DNA of 47,759 bases. It comes from Leptolyngbya sp. BC1307 (GTDB lineage Bacteria; Cyanobacteriota; Cyanobacteriia; Phormidesmidales; Phormidesmidaceae). The notes under the pieces are model-generated. The model ran no database searches, was not told the DNA's origin, and saw only the letters and a list, made by a program, of their open reading frames with translations. Numbering within the stretch: position 1 is the stretch's first letter; each line of letters opens with the position of its first letter. The stretch is from assembly GCF_002286735.1 (NCBI RefSeq), contig NZ_NRTA01000034.1, positions 1 through 47,759 of the forward strand, written 5' to 3'. Positions 1 through 8,600 of this stretch are shown here, one piece after another. The translations under genes were made by a program, and so were the position numbers.

Positions 1-168
1 GGTTTCCTTCATCTGCTCATCTAGCATCCCCTAGCCTCTCTCAACTGACTTAACTCCGCCTTATAATGACCGGTAATGTATTTTATTGCCAGCCCCTAAT
101 CACCTCACAGGTATACGTAGGTGGAAATTTGTCTACCTAAGGGGCGCGCAAATAAATAAGCCTACCGT

Positions 169-510
169 TTATATCGAAACAATCGTCACGGCCCACTTAG
201 GTAATGTCTCAGACCGCTGCCGTTGTTGCTCGAAGGGTTCTAATTCATCTTTGGCCACCTTGATGCCCTTCTGATAAGTCGCATCGACTAGCTCGACAAG
301 TGGCGCGAAGCCTTTCTCGGTCATGTTCGCTGCCCATCGTAAAGCCGTTTCAACGGTATATAGAAAGCGCCATTCCACTAGTTTCTAGCGCCACCCAACA
401 GCGCTCAATCGAATTATGCTTGTTGTGATAAGGCGGATAGTAAACCAGGTGTGTCTTCATCTGCTCGCGCTGCGCAAACTGCACCATGCGCGTAATGAAC
501 CAGGGCTATT
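169..510 (-). pseudogene. ISAzo13-family transposase remnant (C-terminal part, frameshifted)
   Basis: Read leftward, this stretch encodes the C-terminal part of an ISAzo13-type DDE transposase in at least two frames. One frame gives RMVQFAQREQMK followed by THLVYYPPYHNKHNSIERCW, the typical catalytic C-terminal segment of the family. After a frameshift near 378-385 the second frame continues with LVELVDATYQKGIKV and ends in LPKWAVTIVSI, the family's usual C-terminal strand. The N-terminal two thirds, including the first catalytic Asp residues, are missing or unreadable between about 510 and 640. It is a dead element. Positions 1-168 would hold its right end, but I could not identify a matching inverted repeat. 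Family assignment rests on motif recall, not a search. Confidence 0.72.
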
Positions 511-639
511 TCATTCAGAATGAAGTTTTGGTAAGGATAGGTTCAAAGCCAATATTCGAACTGATGCCTACTGATGCGTTTACCCCCAAAGCCTAGCCCT
601 GCTATCATTGCCTAGTCAGAGTCCGAGCCAGCGCCCAAA

Positions 640-826
640 CAGGTTAAGGTTCTGGCCGTCTTCGCTGATATTCCTGACGGGCGGCGTGCGGCAGGCGGAC
701 GCCATCAAATCTCGCTGTGTTTAGCGCTCTTCACGCTGGCAATCGCCGCTGGCAATCAAGGCTTTCTATCGATTGGCGATCGCCTCAACGCGCTTAACCG
801 AAGCAGGCTTAGATATCCCTGAAGAT
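640..826 (+). pseudogene. ISAs1-family transposase N-terminal remnant
   Basis: The rightward frame starting near 643 reads VKVLAVFADIPDGRRAAG, then GRHQISLCLALFTLAIAAG, and continues through FLSIGDRLN to a stop at 823. The pattern D-x-PD-x-R...G-x-RH...L-x-L followed by an Ala/Leu-rich helix is the N-terminal associated domain of ISAs1-type (H-repeat) transposases. No start codon with a ribosome site and no catalytic DDE domain follow, so only a small fragment survives. It lies next to the ISAzo13 remnant, so this end of the window has taken several insertions. Confidence 0.55.
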
Positions 827-961
827 CGCCTGGCACCAGAGCCAGAGCTGACCTTGTATGCTCGTCTTCAAAGCGAAGGAGACGATGCCTATCCCCATTA
901 CAATGCTCTGCTAAACAGTCTCAACAGCTTTTTTAATGCGATTGAACTCAAAAGATGGTGA
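773..961 (+). CDS. possible small ORF, unrecognised
   Basis: A 62-codon frame with a TTG start overlaps the ISAs1 remnant in another frame. Its first residues are therefore probably not a real N-terminus. The last part (LYARLQSEGDDAYPHYNALL and following) has a protein-like composition and could be the tail of a displaced small gene. I do not recognise a family, and there is no convincing ribosome-binding site. Treat it as a weak candidate or gene fragment. Confidence 0.2.
   Translation: MAIASTRLTEAGLDIPEDRLAPEPELTLYARLQSEGDDAYPHYNALLNSLNSFFNAIELKRW
776..783. repeat. HIP1 octamer GCGATCGC (one of many dispersed copies)
   Basis: GCGATCGC is the highly iterated palindrome typical of many cyanobacterial genomes. 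Further exact copies that I checked start at 2468, 10770, 22601, 24787, 29146 and 33686; many more are visible. Copies occur inside the candidate nuclease/ATPase cluster (for example 24787 and 29146), so that cluster is not compositionally foreign. I noticed none in the TrmH-like gene at 37581-38189. Confidence 0.9.
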
Positions 962-994
962 CTGACTACAGAGAGAAAGTTCCGGGCAGTAGGA

Positions 995-1045
995 ATGCTC
1001 GCTATTTCAGGTAGCCTGCGTGAGGGGTCATCTAAATACTGCTTT
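995..1045 (+). pseudogene. possible N-terminal scrap of an NADPH-dependent FMN reductase
   Basis: The peptide MLAISGSLREGSS closely matches the first strand and FMN phosphate-binding loop (GSLRxGS) that begins NADPH-dependent FMN reductases. After about 13 residues the similarity stops, and the frame drifts into the mazE promoter region. In-frame translation can continue into mazE, but the mazE promoter lies downstream at 1113-1141, so this piece is not part of the antitoxin. With only 13 residues, chance similarity cannot be excluded. Confidence 0.3.
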
Positions 1046-1112
1046 GCCACTGGCAGCGATCGCCATCAAACAGCCCTATCCCTAACCAACCTGATTCTGA
1101 AGCAGATACGGA

Positions 1113-1152
1113 TTGACGCCTCACTAAGCCGTGACTACAATGTAATTACATT
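1113..1152 (+). promoter_or_regulatory. mazEF promoter with overlapping palindromic operator
   Basis: A near-consensus sigma70-type promoter is present: TTGACG at 1113-1118, a 17-nt spacer and TACAAT at 1136-1141. A perfect 14-bp palindrome, AATGTAATTACATT (1139-1152), overlaps the end of the -10 box and the expected transcription start near 1148. MazE-type antitoxins usually repress their own operon by binding palindromes at the promoter, so this is a good candidate operator. The position also fixes the mazE start at 1175 rather than at an upstream in-frame codon. Confidence 0.65.
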
Positions 1153-1174
1153 TCGTTTTGGAACTCATCCCGAC

Positions 1175-1435
1175 ATGGGCGCGGCTATCAGAACCCGGAT
1201 TGTTAAAATTGGCAATTCCCAGGGCATTCGCATTCCTAAGCTGCTCTTAGAGCAAAGCGGTGTTCACGCAGAAGTAGAAATCGAAGTGCAGGGCGATCAT
1301 CTGATTATTCGCCCAGCGCCACGCTCACGAGAGGGATGGGATGACGCCTTTGCCGACATGGCGACCCAGCGCGACGATGCGCTTTTAGATGAAGTCTCCG
1401 TTACCGATTGGGATCAGACTGAATGGCAGTGGTAG
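1175..1435 (+). CDS. mazE: MazE-like antitoxin, AbrB/SpoVT swapped-hairpin fold
   Basis: This 86-residue protein begins MGAAIRTRIVKIGNSQGIR and continues IPKLLLEQSG...VEIEVQGDHLIIRPAPR. That is the classic MazE/AbrB DNA-binding half: a short strand, the KIGNSxGIRIPK loop, a helix, then a strand ending in LIIRP. The C-terminal third is acidic and Trp-containing (SREGWDDAFADM, DWDQTEWQW), as expected for the tail that wraps the toxin dimer. Its reading frame overlaps the toxin start by 13 nt, which implies translational coupling. ATG 1175 was chosen over an in-frame codon at 995 because the promoter ends at 1141 and family members begin just before the KIGNS motif. Expected role: neutralises the MazF-like RNase and represses the operon. 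Confidence 0.88.
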   Translation: MGAAIRTRIVKIGNSQGIRIPKLLLEQSGVHAEVEIEVQGDHLIIRPAPRSREGWDDAFADMATQRDDALLDEVSVTDWDQTEWQW

Positions 1436-1752
1436 CCAGCCGTTTCGATGCTTTTTTAGTTGATCTTGACCCCACGGTCGGCAGTGAAATTCGGAAGACA
1501 CGGCCCTGTGTGGTTATCTCCCCGAATGAAATGAATCGTCATATTGCCACGGTGATCGTTGCGCCAATGACAACAAAGGGAAAGGCGTACCCCACTCGGG
1601 TAGCTTGTCAGTTTCAGGGTAAAGATGGGCAGATTGTTCTCGATCAAATTCGCACGATAGATAAAGCCCGGCTGGTTAAAAAGCTGGGTCAAATCGAGCA
1701 GGAGGCGCAGAGAGAAGTTCTTGATACCCTAGCTGAGATGTTTGCTGAATGA
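1423..1752 (+). CDS. mazF: MazF/PemK-family endoribonuclease toxin
   Basis: This 109-residue protein has the MazF/PemK layout. An N-terminal D-x-x-L-V-D-LDPTVGSEIRKTRPCVVISP strand-loop carries the conserved Arg of the active site. It is followed by the V-x-V-x-PMTTK segment with the conserved catalytic Thr region, and by QIVLDQIRTIDKARL, which forms the dimer and substrate interface. Full family length, no disruption. Family members cut single-stranded mRNA at short motifs and arrest growth until the antitoxin is renewed. It overlaps mazE by 13 nt and shares its promoter. Since it sits among dead IS fragments, it may have been acquired with mobile DNA. The cleavage motif cannot be read from sequence. 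Confidence 0.9.
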   Translation: MAVVASRFDAFLVDLDPTVGSEIRKTRPCVVISPNEMNRHIATVIVAPMTTKGKAYPTRVACQFQGKDGQIVLDQIRTIDKARLVKKLGQIEQEAQREVLDTLAEMFAE

Positions 1753-1794
1753 GCAGTCAACGTAAGTTCGGGTTAAGGGATTATCTGAAATGCT

Positions 1795-1828
1795 TGCCAG
1801 CCATTAGCTAGGTTTCGTCTAGCTGGCA
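1795..1828. terminator. hairpin between convergent mazF and the DCC gene
   Basis: TGCCAGC (1795-1801) is the inverse complement of GCTGGCA (1822-1828). It includes the stop of the leftward DCC gene and lies 42 bp beyond the mazF stop. No strong T-run follows on either strand, so it is at best a weak bidirectional terminator or an mRNA 3'-end stabiliser. Confidence 0.3.
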
Positions 1829-2311
1829 CCTATCGGTTTGGCAAGACTGACCGGATAGACTCTCTTCTCGCTCGGTGATTACCTGATTAAGACTGCCTCT
1901 ACCCGTTACAAACAGGCGCAGGTCGGCCCACCTATCATAAATGCCGTCGATGATAGGGCCGATGACTGGCCATTTGGTCGGGGCGTATATCCAGCCGATG
2001 CCAAGGGCGTCATAAACCCGCTGAAAGACTTCGACATTTTTGATCACGGTGCCATCGGCAAGTACAGCGTGAATGCGGCCCATCGCTGTTTCAAAATCGA
2101 CACCGCCATTTTCCTCAGGGCGATAGTCCAAGTCAGCGATATCTGTAAACTTCACGATGCCGCGACCCGCATTCTTCTTTTTCAAAAAGTTGACCTCTCG
2201 TAGGCACAGCGGACATTCTCCGTCGTAGAGCAGGTTGACTTTCCAACGGGCAGATTCGGTATTGAGCTGGTCTTCAGTGGTTGGGGCGATCGCGCTAGCT
2301 TCAGAGGTCAT
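1808..2311 (-). CDS. DCC-family thiol-disulfide oxidoreductase (DUF393)
   Basis: A 167-residue protein with the family signature LLYDGECPLCLREVNFLKK near residues 28-46; the DxxCPLC motif is a predicted redox-active CxxC. It is followed by the typical VKFTDIADLDY, the acidic MGRIHAVLADGTVIKNVEVF segment, and a C-terminal helix ending near WADLRLFVTGRG. DUF393 proteins are small, thioredoxin-like and often found near membrane electron-transfer genes; the substrate is unknown. It follows the D27-like gene by 71 bp in the same direction and may be the last gene of the leftward run that starts at 10493. Confidence 0.85.
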   Translation of the reverse strand: MTSEASAIAPTTEDQLNTESARWKVNLLYDGECPLCLREVNFLKKKNAGRGIVKFTDIADLDYRPEENGGVDFETAMGRIHAVLADGTVIKNVEVFQRVYDALGIGWIYAPTKWPVIGPIIDGIYDRWADLRLFVTGRGSLNQVITEREESLSGQSCQTDRCQLDET

Positions 2312-2382
2312 AGCGGGCAGGCGAGGGTATCATCTCCCCTATTTTAACGCCTTGGTTAAGAAATGTTGCGCAGGGCCAAAGC

Positions 2383-3027
2383 TCAGCAATCTAGTTTGGG
2401 GCAGGCAGGGGCAGATGGGTTACTTGAGGGACACTCGCTGAGGCAGGGTTGGGCGGTGGCTGGGTCAGCGATCGCCGCAGGCGGCACTTGCCCAAACACC
2501 ATCTTGCAGCTGAGATCTTCAAAATCGGGCGTCATGGTCAGCGGAATGCCAAACTTTTCAGTAAAGAAGCTTTGGGTGGGCAGCTTGCACAGGTTGACGC
2601 ACAGGCCCACGCACTGGCTGTCTTTGAGGTAGCGGCACTTTTCGATATGGACGGCACTGGGCTGCGATCGCACTACCCCATCAAGCCCCTCGACATCCGC
2701 TTCAGTCACCTCACACGGCCCCACTAGCCACTCAAACATCTGCGCCGCAAACCAGGCATTTAGCACACAGACCAAGCGCGTCGGTGAAAAAAACTTCCGA
2801 ATCATCCACAGCACTGGGGCCGGAACCAGCGACTGCAAGACACGAGCGACCACGGCCTGCTGCTCAGTGGCACTGCGCCCTTGCATGATTTGCTTAGAGA
2901 GATCGACAAATCCGCTGTAGCCGCCAGTCGGCATATCGGTGTCAATAGCGTTCGCCATTTTCCGAGAAACCAGCCAGATAAGAATTCGGTCTAAAAGACT
3001 ATCGTGATGAACTTCGGCTGTATGCAT
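2383..3027 (-). CDS. D27-like beta-carotene isomerase family protein (DUF4033)
   Basis: A 214-residue protein. The C-terminal half carries the DUF4033 signature: IEKCRYLKDSQCVGLCVNLC, then KLPTQSFFTEKFGIPLTMTP and DFEDLSCKMVFGQVPP. Plant D27 is an iron-dependent all-trans/9-cis beta-carotene isomerase, and cyanobacteria carry several D27-like proteins whose roles are mostly unknown. The N-terminal ~80 residues are helical and less conserved. The protein ends in an unusual Cys/Pro-rich tail (CLSECPSSNPSAPACPKLDC) that I do not associate with the family. No signal peptide is seen. It lies between the envelope genes and the DCC oxidoreductase, spaced 66 and 71 bp, so co-transcription is likely. 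Confidence 0.82.
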   Translation of the reverse strand: MHTAEVHHDSLLDRILIWLVSRKMANAIDTDMPTGGYSGFVDLSKQIMQGRSATEQQAVVARVLQSLVPAPVLWMIRKFFSPTRLVCVLNAWFAAQMFEWLVGPCEVTEADVEGLDGVVRSQPSAVHIEKCRYLKDSQCVGLCVNLCKLPTQSFFTEKFGIPLTMTPDFEDLSCKMVFGQVPPAAIADPATAQPCLSECPSSNPSAPACPKLDC

Positions 3028-3093
3028 GTTTAGCTTTCTCCTGGCTCGCCTGCGTTCGCAGGGGCGTCTGAGCGTCTCTTTCTATTATGGCTT

Positions 3094-3741
3094 TTATCGT
3101 GACTGCCAAATGCTAACAGCGATCGCGCTGAGCAAAATTAGGCCGACTATTCCCACGACCCAAACAAATTTAGAGACGGGTGAAGCAGCGGCTGAAGTGG
3201 GGGCGGCGTTCGTACTGGTGGCCTCTGTCTCGGCAGTTTCGCTAGAAGGCGGCGCTGATACCGCTGGTCCGGCGGCGACAGTCACTTCAAAATCTAGCTC
3301 GAAGGGGTCAAAATTACCGGCTTGCTCAGGAATACAGCTGAGCAGTAGCGTATAGGCTCCCACTTTTGGAAAGGTGAAGCGGGCACCGGGAATGTCCCGA
3401 TAGCCTTCGGCATCGACTGCTGTGAGCGCAGGGGTGAGGACGGGGGCGGCGTTGCTTGTCCGGGGCTGGGCATAGACCACCAGCTCACAGCGACTGTCTG
3501 CTTCAGCAATGACCTGGCCGCCGCGTTGCGTGAGGGCAAACCAGGCCAATACTTCTTCCCCAGCGCGAGGGGTGTCGTTGGGTTCGATATGCAGAGTCGC
3601 GCCGACTTCCCCGACGACTTCTACTTTGTGAGCGATCGCCTGCTGGCTATTAGTCATCGGACTGAGCGCGAGGCAAATCAGACTGGCAGCAGTCGCGATC
3701 ACCAGATAAAACCGGACGCGGATGACTTTGGGGAGGTGCAT
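3094..3741 (-). CDS. secreted, C-terminally membrane-anchored Ig-like/CopC-like protein
   Basis: About 215 residues. A signal peptide (hydrophobic VIATAASLICLALS, cleavage likely after AIA) is followed by a beta-rich domain beginning HKVEVVGEVGATLHIEPNDT. A Ser/Thr/Ala/Pro-rich linker follows, then a C-terminal membrane helix (FVWVVGIVGLILLSAIAV) with a short basic tail. The domain pattern (early His, strands with GEEVLAWFALTQRGG, final PFELDFEVTV) resembles periplasmic proteins of metal-handling operons. No exact family is recognised. The start at 3741 gives a clean signal peptide; an upstream in-frame codon would add unrelated residues. The start overlaps the end of the TauE-like gene by 92 bp, unusually long. 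Probably the same transcript as that gene and the His-rich lipoprotein. Confidence 0.7.
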   Translation of the reverse strand: MHLPKVIRVRFYLVIATAASLICLALSPMTNSQQAIAHKVEVVGEVGATLHIEPNDTPRAGEEVLAWFALTQRGGQVIAEADSRCELVVYAQPRTSNAAPVLTPALTAVDAEGYRDIPGARFTFPKVGAYTLLLSCIPEQAGNFDPFELDFEVTVAAGPAVSAPPSSETAETEATSTNAAPTSAAASPVSKFVWVVGIVGLILLSAIAVSIWQSR

Positions 3742-4984
3742 AGTGTTTTTTGACCGAAAGCAAAGACCAAATTGAGCGCGATCGCACCGCAAATACTAGC
3801 CCGACAGCGGTGAGTAAACCAGCCACCCGGCCCTGATTTTGCCAGGTCACCACCGCCCCCCAATATTGAGAGCCCACCAAAATCGTGTGCCCTGCCGCCA
3901 GCAGCAAGGCCGGAACGCTGAGCAAATGCAGCTTGCGCCAGCGGTTTCCCAGCGCCTTTTGCGCCCGATCAAAGCTGGTGAGCGCCCCCGGCAGCATTAG
4001 CAGTAGCGCGATCATGCCGAGCCACACCCCTACCTGATGCGCGGGCAGCATAAACTGTATGGCCTGAAGCTGCCAGTTCCACGTATGGCTAGCCATGTGC
4101 AGCAAATGTAAACAGCTCAGCGCAAATGCCCCTACTCCTAGCCCTCGCCGATAGCGCAGCGGCGCAGACCAGAAGCGGCTGATCGGGCGGGCAATTAGCG
4201 CCAAAATGAGACAGACCAGCGCAGCATGACCGCTGTAGTCGCTCATCGTATCGCCTGTCCGCACTAGCAGCAGCGTGCCGATAATCACGGTGAGCCAGCC
4301 CCCACAGCGAAAAAGTTGGGAACGGCGATCGCGGCTCAGCAGCGAAGTGGTCACCCCGGTCGCCAACATCGCAGGCAGCGTCCCTAGCCCAAAGGCCAGC
4401 ATAATCGCCGCCCCGCCCACCCAACTCTGAGTTTCAGCAGCTCGCAGCTGCCCGGCGTAAAGAAACCCACAGGGAATCAGCCCCCAGAGCAGGCCCAGCA
4501 GCAGTGGGGTTAGTCGCGCAGCTGACTGACTAGAAACAGCGCTCATGGCCAGATTAAGCCGCTCATGCAGCCGCTGAGCCGGGTTGAGAAAGGGCAGGGC
4601 GGGCAAAAAGCCCGGGCTAGCCTGAGTCAGGCCAAACCAGATCAGCATCACGCCTGTGAGCAAAGCAATGCTGCGCCTGAGCGCCGAGCCAACCCCCGCC
4701 ATCTGCCCCCCGGCAAACACCACCGACCCCAGCGCGCCGATGCCTGCACCGACCAGGGCATAGCTCAGCAGCCGCCCGAGATTGAGCAGCATGTGAAACC
4801 AGAGATGCGATCGCACTGATCGCGCTTGAGTAGACGAATCTGGATCAGATTGCCCCGGCTCAGACTGGCGCTGATGCGAAAGCGCAAAGGCAGCAGTCAC
4901 TGGGCCACACATCCCAACGCAGTGACCAAAACTCCCCAGAAACCCCAGGGCTGCTATTAACCACAGGTCTAAAGGGCTGGGCAT
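3650..4984 (-). CDS. TauE/SafE (UreH-like) membrane protein fused to a ferric-reductase-like domain
   Basis: A 444-residue polytopic protein. The N-terminal half is the sulfite exporter TauE/SafE, COG2836 type, with GFLGSFGHCVGMCGPV near residues 15-30 and the second repeat LLLGLLWGLIPCGFLYAGQL near 163-182. These proteins are linked to copper delivery and cytochrome oxidase assembly in several bacteria. The second half (from about residue 270) has paired His-containing helices, including LHLLHMASHTWNW, AHQVGVWLGM and KLHLLSVPALLLAAGH. This resembles the haem-binding helices of ferric reductases or MsrQ-like proteins. The combination suggests a transmembrane metal or electron transfer protein. 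It starts 21 bp after the His-rich lipoprotein gene. The last ~25 residues, overlapping the next gene, look non-conserved. Confidence 0.78.
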   Translation of the reverse strand: MPSPLDLWLIAALGFLGSFGHCVGMCGPVTAAFALSHQRQSEPGQSDPDSSTQARSVRSHLWFHMLLNLGRLLSYALVGAGIGALGSVVFAGGQMAGVGSALRRSIALLTGVMLIWFGLTQASPGFLPALPFLNPAQRLHERLNLAMSAVSSQSAARLTPLLLGLLWGLIPCGFLYAGQLRAAETQSWVGGAAIMLAFGLGTLPAMLATGVTTSLLSRDRRSQLFRCGGWLTVIIGTLLLVRTGDTMSDYSGHAALVCLILALIARPISRFWSAPLRYRRGLGVGAFALSCLHLLHMASHTWNWQLQAIQFMLPAHQVGVWLGMIALLLMLPGALTSFDRAQKALGNRWRKLHLLSVPALLLAAGHTILVGSQYWGAVVTWQNQGRVAGLLTAVGLVFAVRSRSIWSLLSVKKHYAPPQSHPRPVLSGDRDCCQSDLPRAQSDD

Positions 4985-5005
4985 GGTAAAGCGGATATCA
5001 GCAGG

Positions 5006-5602
5006 TTAATTGGGTTCGTCAACGGCTACAGTAACAGTCTCTTCAATGGGGATGCCTTGAGCAGCTAAGGCTTCGTGACCGTTAGCATTGAGGGTGACCC
5101 GCAGTTCATTTTCGCCAGGTGGGAGTTCGGCTAAGTGAGTCCAGTTGCCGTAGATGCGCTGCGCCGATTCACCGTTGATATAGAGGTGGGCGTGTCCTTC
5201 GCTCGGACTGCTCTCGCTATTGATTTTCTCAGGGGCAAACTCAAAATTGGTCGTACCGACGTACAGATTCCAGCCGCGCACCGGGTCGGGGTCTACGCGC
5301 ACGGTGAGATCCGGGACGGGCGTTCCCGCTGGGACTTCGAGCATTTGGTCATGATGGCTATGGGCGTCATCATGATCCATTTCGCCGTGATCCGCTTCAC
5401 CGTGATCCATTTCGCCATGATCCATCTCGCCATGATCCATCGCCTGGCTTTGGGCATCGCTAGAAGCATCAGAGACCGCAGCATTGTTGTCTGTCGCCGC
5501 CTGTGTCTCCATCGATGGGCTACAGCTGACGGTGAGTAGTGTGGCACTGGCGATCGCTGCGCCGGTAACCACAGCTTTGCAAACCTGGTAAATGGGCATC
5601 AT
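5006..5602 (-). CDS. His-rich metal-binding lipoprotein
   Basis: About 198 residues. The N-terminus is a lipoprotein signal with lipobox LLTVSC, then a low-complexity linker (Ala/Asp/Ser). A tandem repeat of the five-residue unit MDHGE (five copies, one as ADHGE) runs into DHDDAHSHHD. Such His/Met/Asp stretches bind Cu, Ni or Zn. The C-terminal ~110 residues form a beta-rich domain (GTPVPDLTVRVDPDPVRGWN, GHAHLYINGE, GENELRVTLNANGHEAL) similar to small periplasmic copper-associated domains. The start MMPIYQ (5602) gives a proper lipoprotein signal; an upstream in-frame start adds 12 residues. Neighbours on both sides in the same direction are the RND pump and the TauE-like transporter. A role as metal chaperone or sensor is inferred. 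Confidence 0.75.
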   Translation of the reverse strand: MMPIYQVCKAVVTGAAIASATLLTVSCSPSMETQAATDNNAAVSDASSDAQSQAMDHGEMDHGEMDHGEADHGEMDHDDAHSHHDQMLEVPAGTPVPDLTVRVDPDPVRGWNLYVGTTNFEFAPEKINSESSPSEGHAHLYINGESAQRIYGNWTHLAELPPGENELRVTLNANGHEALAAQGIPIEETVTVAVDEPN

Positions 5603-5696
5603 CAATTTTAAAGAGAGATAAGCTGCCTGACACCTCAATACTGCGCGTTTCTGAGCGCACGGTCAAAAGACAGCTTGTCTAGCTCATAGAATGGCC

Positions 5697-8600
5697 CTAG
5701 GCTGTAGGTGCCTGCGGGCCGGGTGGCTGATAGCCATCTGTACGAGCCTGATAGACCCCGGCTGGCAAGGGCGCGGCGTGTCCGTCTGAAGCGGCTGTAG
5801 TCGCGCGATTGCTAGGATGAGGCCCCGAACGACCATCGCTCAGCTGCTTGATCACAATATAGAGAATCGGCACCACAAACAGACTCAGAAACGTCGCTAC
5901 CAGCATTCCACCAAAGACGGCTGTGCCGAGAGACTGCCGGCTACCTGCCCCGGCCCCGGTCGCAATCACCAGCGGGAAGATACTGCTGAGCGTCGAGATA
6001 GCGGTCATCAAAATGGGACGCATCCGCTGCTGAGCCGCCTCTAACGCGGCTTTAGTGATGGAGTAGCCCTGGTCGCGCAGCTGGTTGGCAAATTCTACAA
6101 TCAGAATGGAGTTTTTGCTGGCTAGCCCAATTAGCATCACCAGGCCGATCTGACAGTAGATGTCATTGGGCAACCCGCGCAAAGTCTGAGCGAGCAGTGC
6201 GCCAAACACCGCTAGCGGCACCGCAAAGAGAATGATCACCGGGTCTACATAGCTCTCGTACTGAGCGGCCAAGACTAAGAAGACCAGGATAATTCCCAGA
6301 CCAAAGATAATCGGAGCCTGATTGCCGCCTTCAATTTCTTCTAGGGCTGTCCCTGACCACTCGTAGCCCAAGCCTGCCGGGAGAACCTGATCGGCCACAT
6401 TTTCCATTGCTTCAATCGCTGCGCCCGAGCTGACGCCTTCGGCGGGCTGGCCGTTGATCGCAATCGAGCGAAACAGGTTGTAGTGATTGATGGTTTGCGC
6501 GCCGACGGTATCGGTGGTCGTAATCAGGTTGCCCATCGGGATCAGCTCGTCAGTCTGCGATCGCACATACAGCTTGTTGATATCTTCAGGCGTAGAACGA
6601 TACTGCTGATCGGCCTGAACGTAGACCCGGTAAGTGCGGCCTTCTAAATTAAAGTCATTGACGTAGCGCGATCCCAGATTGGTTTGCAGGGTGCTAAAGA
6701 TATCGCTGATGTTGACGTTGAGCGATTTGGCCTGATCGCGGTTGACGGCGATCGCAATCTGCGGCGTGCTGGCCGCGTAGGTGCTAAAGACTGAGCTGAG
6801 CTGGGGGTTCTGACTAGCTGCGCCCATAATCGCCCCCATGCTGGCGACCAAATTGTCGAGACCCGCATTGCCGCGCCGGTCTTGCAGCTGAAACTCAAAG
6901 CCACCAAAGCTGCTGAGACCCTGAATGGCCGGTGGGTTCACTGGCAAAACTCGCGCTTCGGTTGTACCCATTAACGGCCCGCGCACCCGCTCGATGATGT
7001 CAAAAACAGAGGCTTGGCGCTCCCCCCAGGGCTCTAGCGTTGTGAAAATGACGCCACTGTTGGCCGTATTGCCGCTAAAGCCAAAGCCACCAACTGCAAA
7101 GGTTGCCCGTACTTCTGGCTGCTCTAGTAGCAGTGCCTCTGCCTGGCTCATCACATCGCTGGTATAGCTCAGCGACACCCCTTCTGGCCCCTGAAACAGC
7201 GTGATGAAGTAGCCCTGATCCTCATCGGGCAGAAAGGCGGAGGGGACGGTGCTATAGAGCCAGCCCGTGAGCACCAGTGAGACGACAAAAGCGGCTAATA
7301 CGGCGGATTTGAAGCGAGTCAGCACATTGAGAGTACGGCCATAGCGATCGCGTACCCAGTCCAACCCCCGGTTAAACGGGGTGAATACTTTTGCTCGCCA
7401 GCCTGTAAGCTCACCCCTTGGCCGCAGCAGTAGGCCCGAGAGCGTAGGCGTGAGGGTGAGGGCATTGAAGGTGGAGATAGCGATCGCAAAGGCAATCGTC
7501 AGCGCAAACTGCCGGTACAGGGCCCCGGTTGTCCCCGGGAAAAAGGCCACCGGCACAAACACCGCCATCAGCACCAGCGAGGTCGCAATCACTGCCCCGG
7601 TGAGTTCCTCCATGGCCGTAATCGACGCCTGCACCGGATTGAGCCCGCGCTGATTGATCTTGTCACTGATATCTTCTACCACCACGATGGCATCGTCTAC
7701 CACCATGCCAGTCGCCAAGGTCAGGCCAAACAGCGTCAGGCTGTTGATCGAAAATCCGAAGATTTTGATGATGGCGAACGTGGCTACTAGCGAAACTGGA
7801 ATGGTCACTGCCGGAACAATCGTTGTGCGCCAGTCCTGCAAGAAGATGTAGATCACCAGCACCACCAGGCCAATGGCCTGTACCAGCGTCCATAGCACGC
7901 TCAGCAGCGACTGCCGCACATATTCCGTCGTATCAAAGCCAATGCCGTATTTCATCCCCGGTGGAAAATCGGCTGACAGCTCCGCCATCGTCTCTTTGAC
8001 ACCCGCTGCCACTTCTAAGGCATTGCTGCCCGGCAGCTGGAAAATACCCAGACCAATGGCCTCCTTGCCGCGAAAGCGCAGAAATGAGCTGTAGCGCTCT
8101 GCGCCTAGCTCAGCTCGGCCCACGTCGCGCAGACGAATGAGCTGGCCATCATCGCCCGTTCTCAGCACCAAATCTTCAAACTCATCGACGTTTTGCAAGC
8201 GGCTTTCTGCCCGTAGGTCGATTTGAAATGTCTGGTCGTCAGGCGCGGGCTGCTGACCGATCTGCCCGGCTCCTACCTGGATATTTTGCTCGCCTAAGGC
8301 AGTCACTACATCGTCAGCGTTGAGTCCTCTGCCCGCTAGCCGCTGCGGATCAATCCACAGCCGCATGGCGTAGGTGCGCTCACCAAAAATTTGAACATTG
8401 CCGACCCCGTCTACCCGCCTGAGGGCATCGGCGATGTACAGATCGGCATAGTTGCTCAAGAAGGTATCGTCGTACTCTTGGTTGTCGGTGTAAAGGCTCA
8501 TCGCCAGCAAAATGCTGCTGGTTTCTTTAGAGACGGTCACCCCAGTTTGACGAACGGCATCGGGTAGCTGCGGCTCTGCCAGCGACACCCGGTTTTGCAC

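Noticed and set aside
995-1174. Open frame extending mazE upstream to position 995
   Set aside because: The promoter at 1113-1141 and the AbrB-type N-terminus both place the start at 1175; the upstream part looks like a fragment of another gene.
5381-5445. Minisatellite or CRISPR-like repeat
   Set aside because: The repeat is the in-frame coding sequence of the MDHGE units of the lipoprotein.
5135-5539. 134-codon rightward frame opposite the His-rich lipoprotein gene
   Set aside because: It is a mirror of the MDHGE repeats of the real leftward gene; no start signal and no family.
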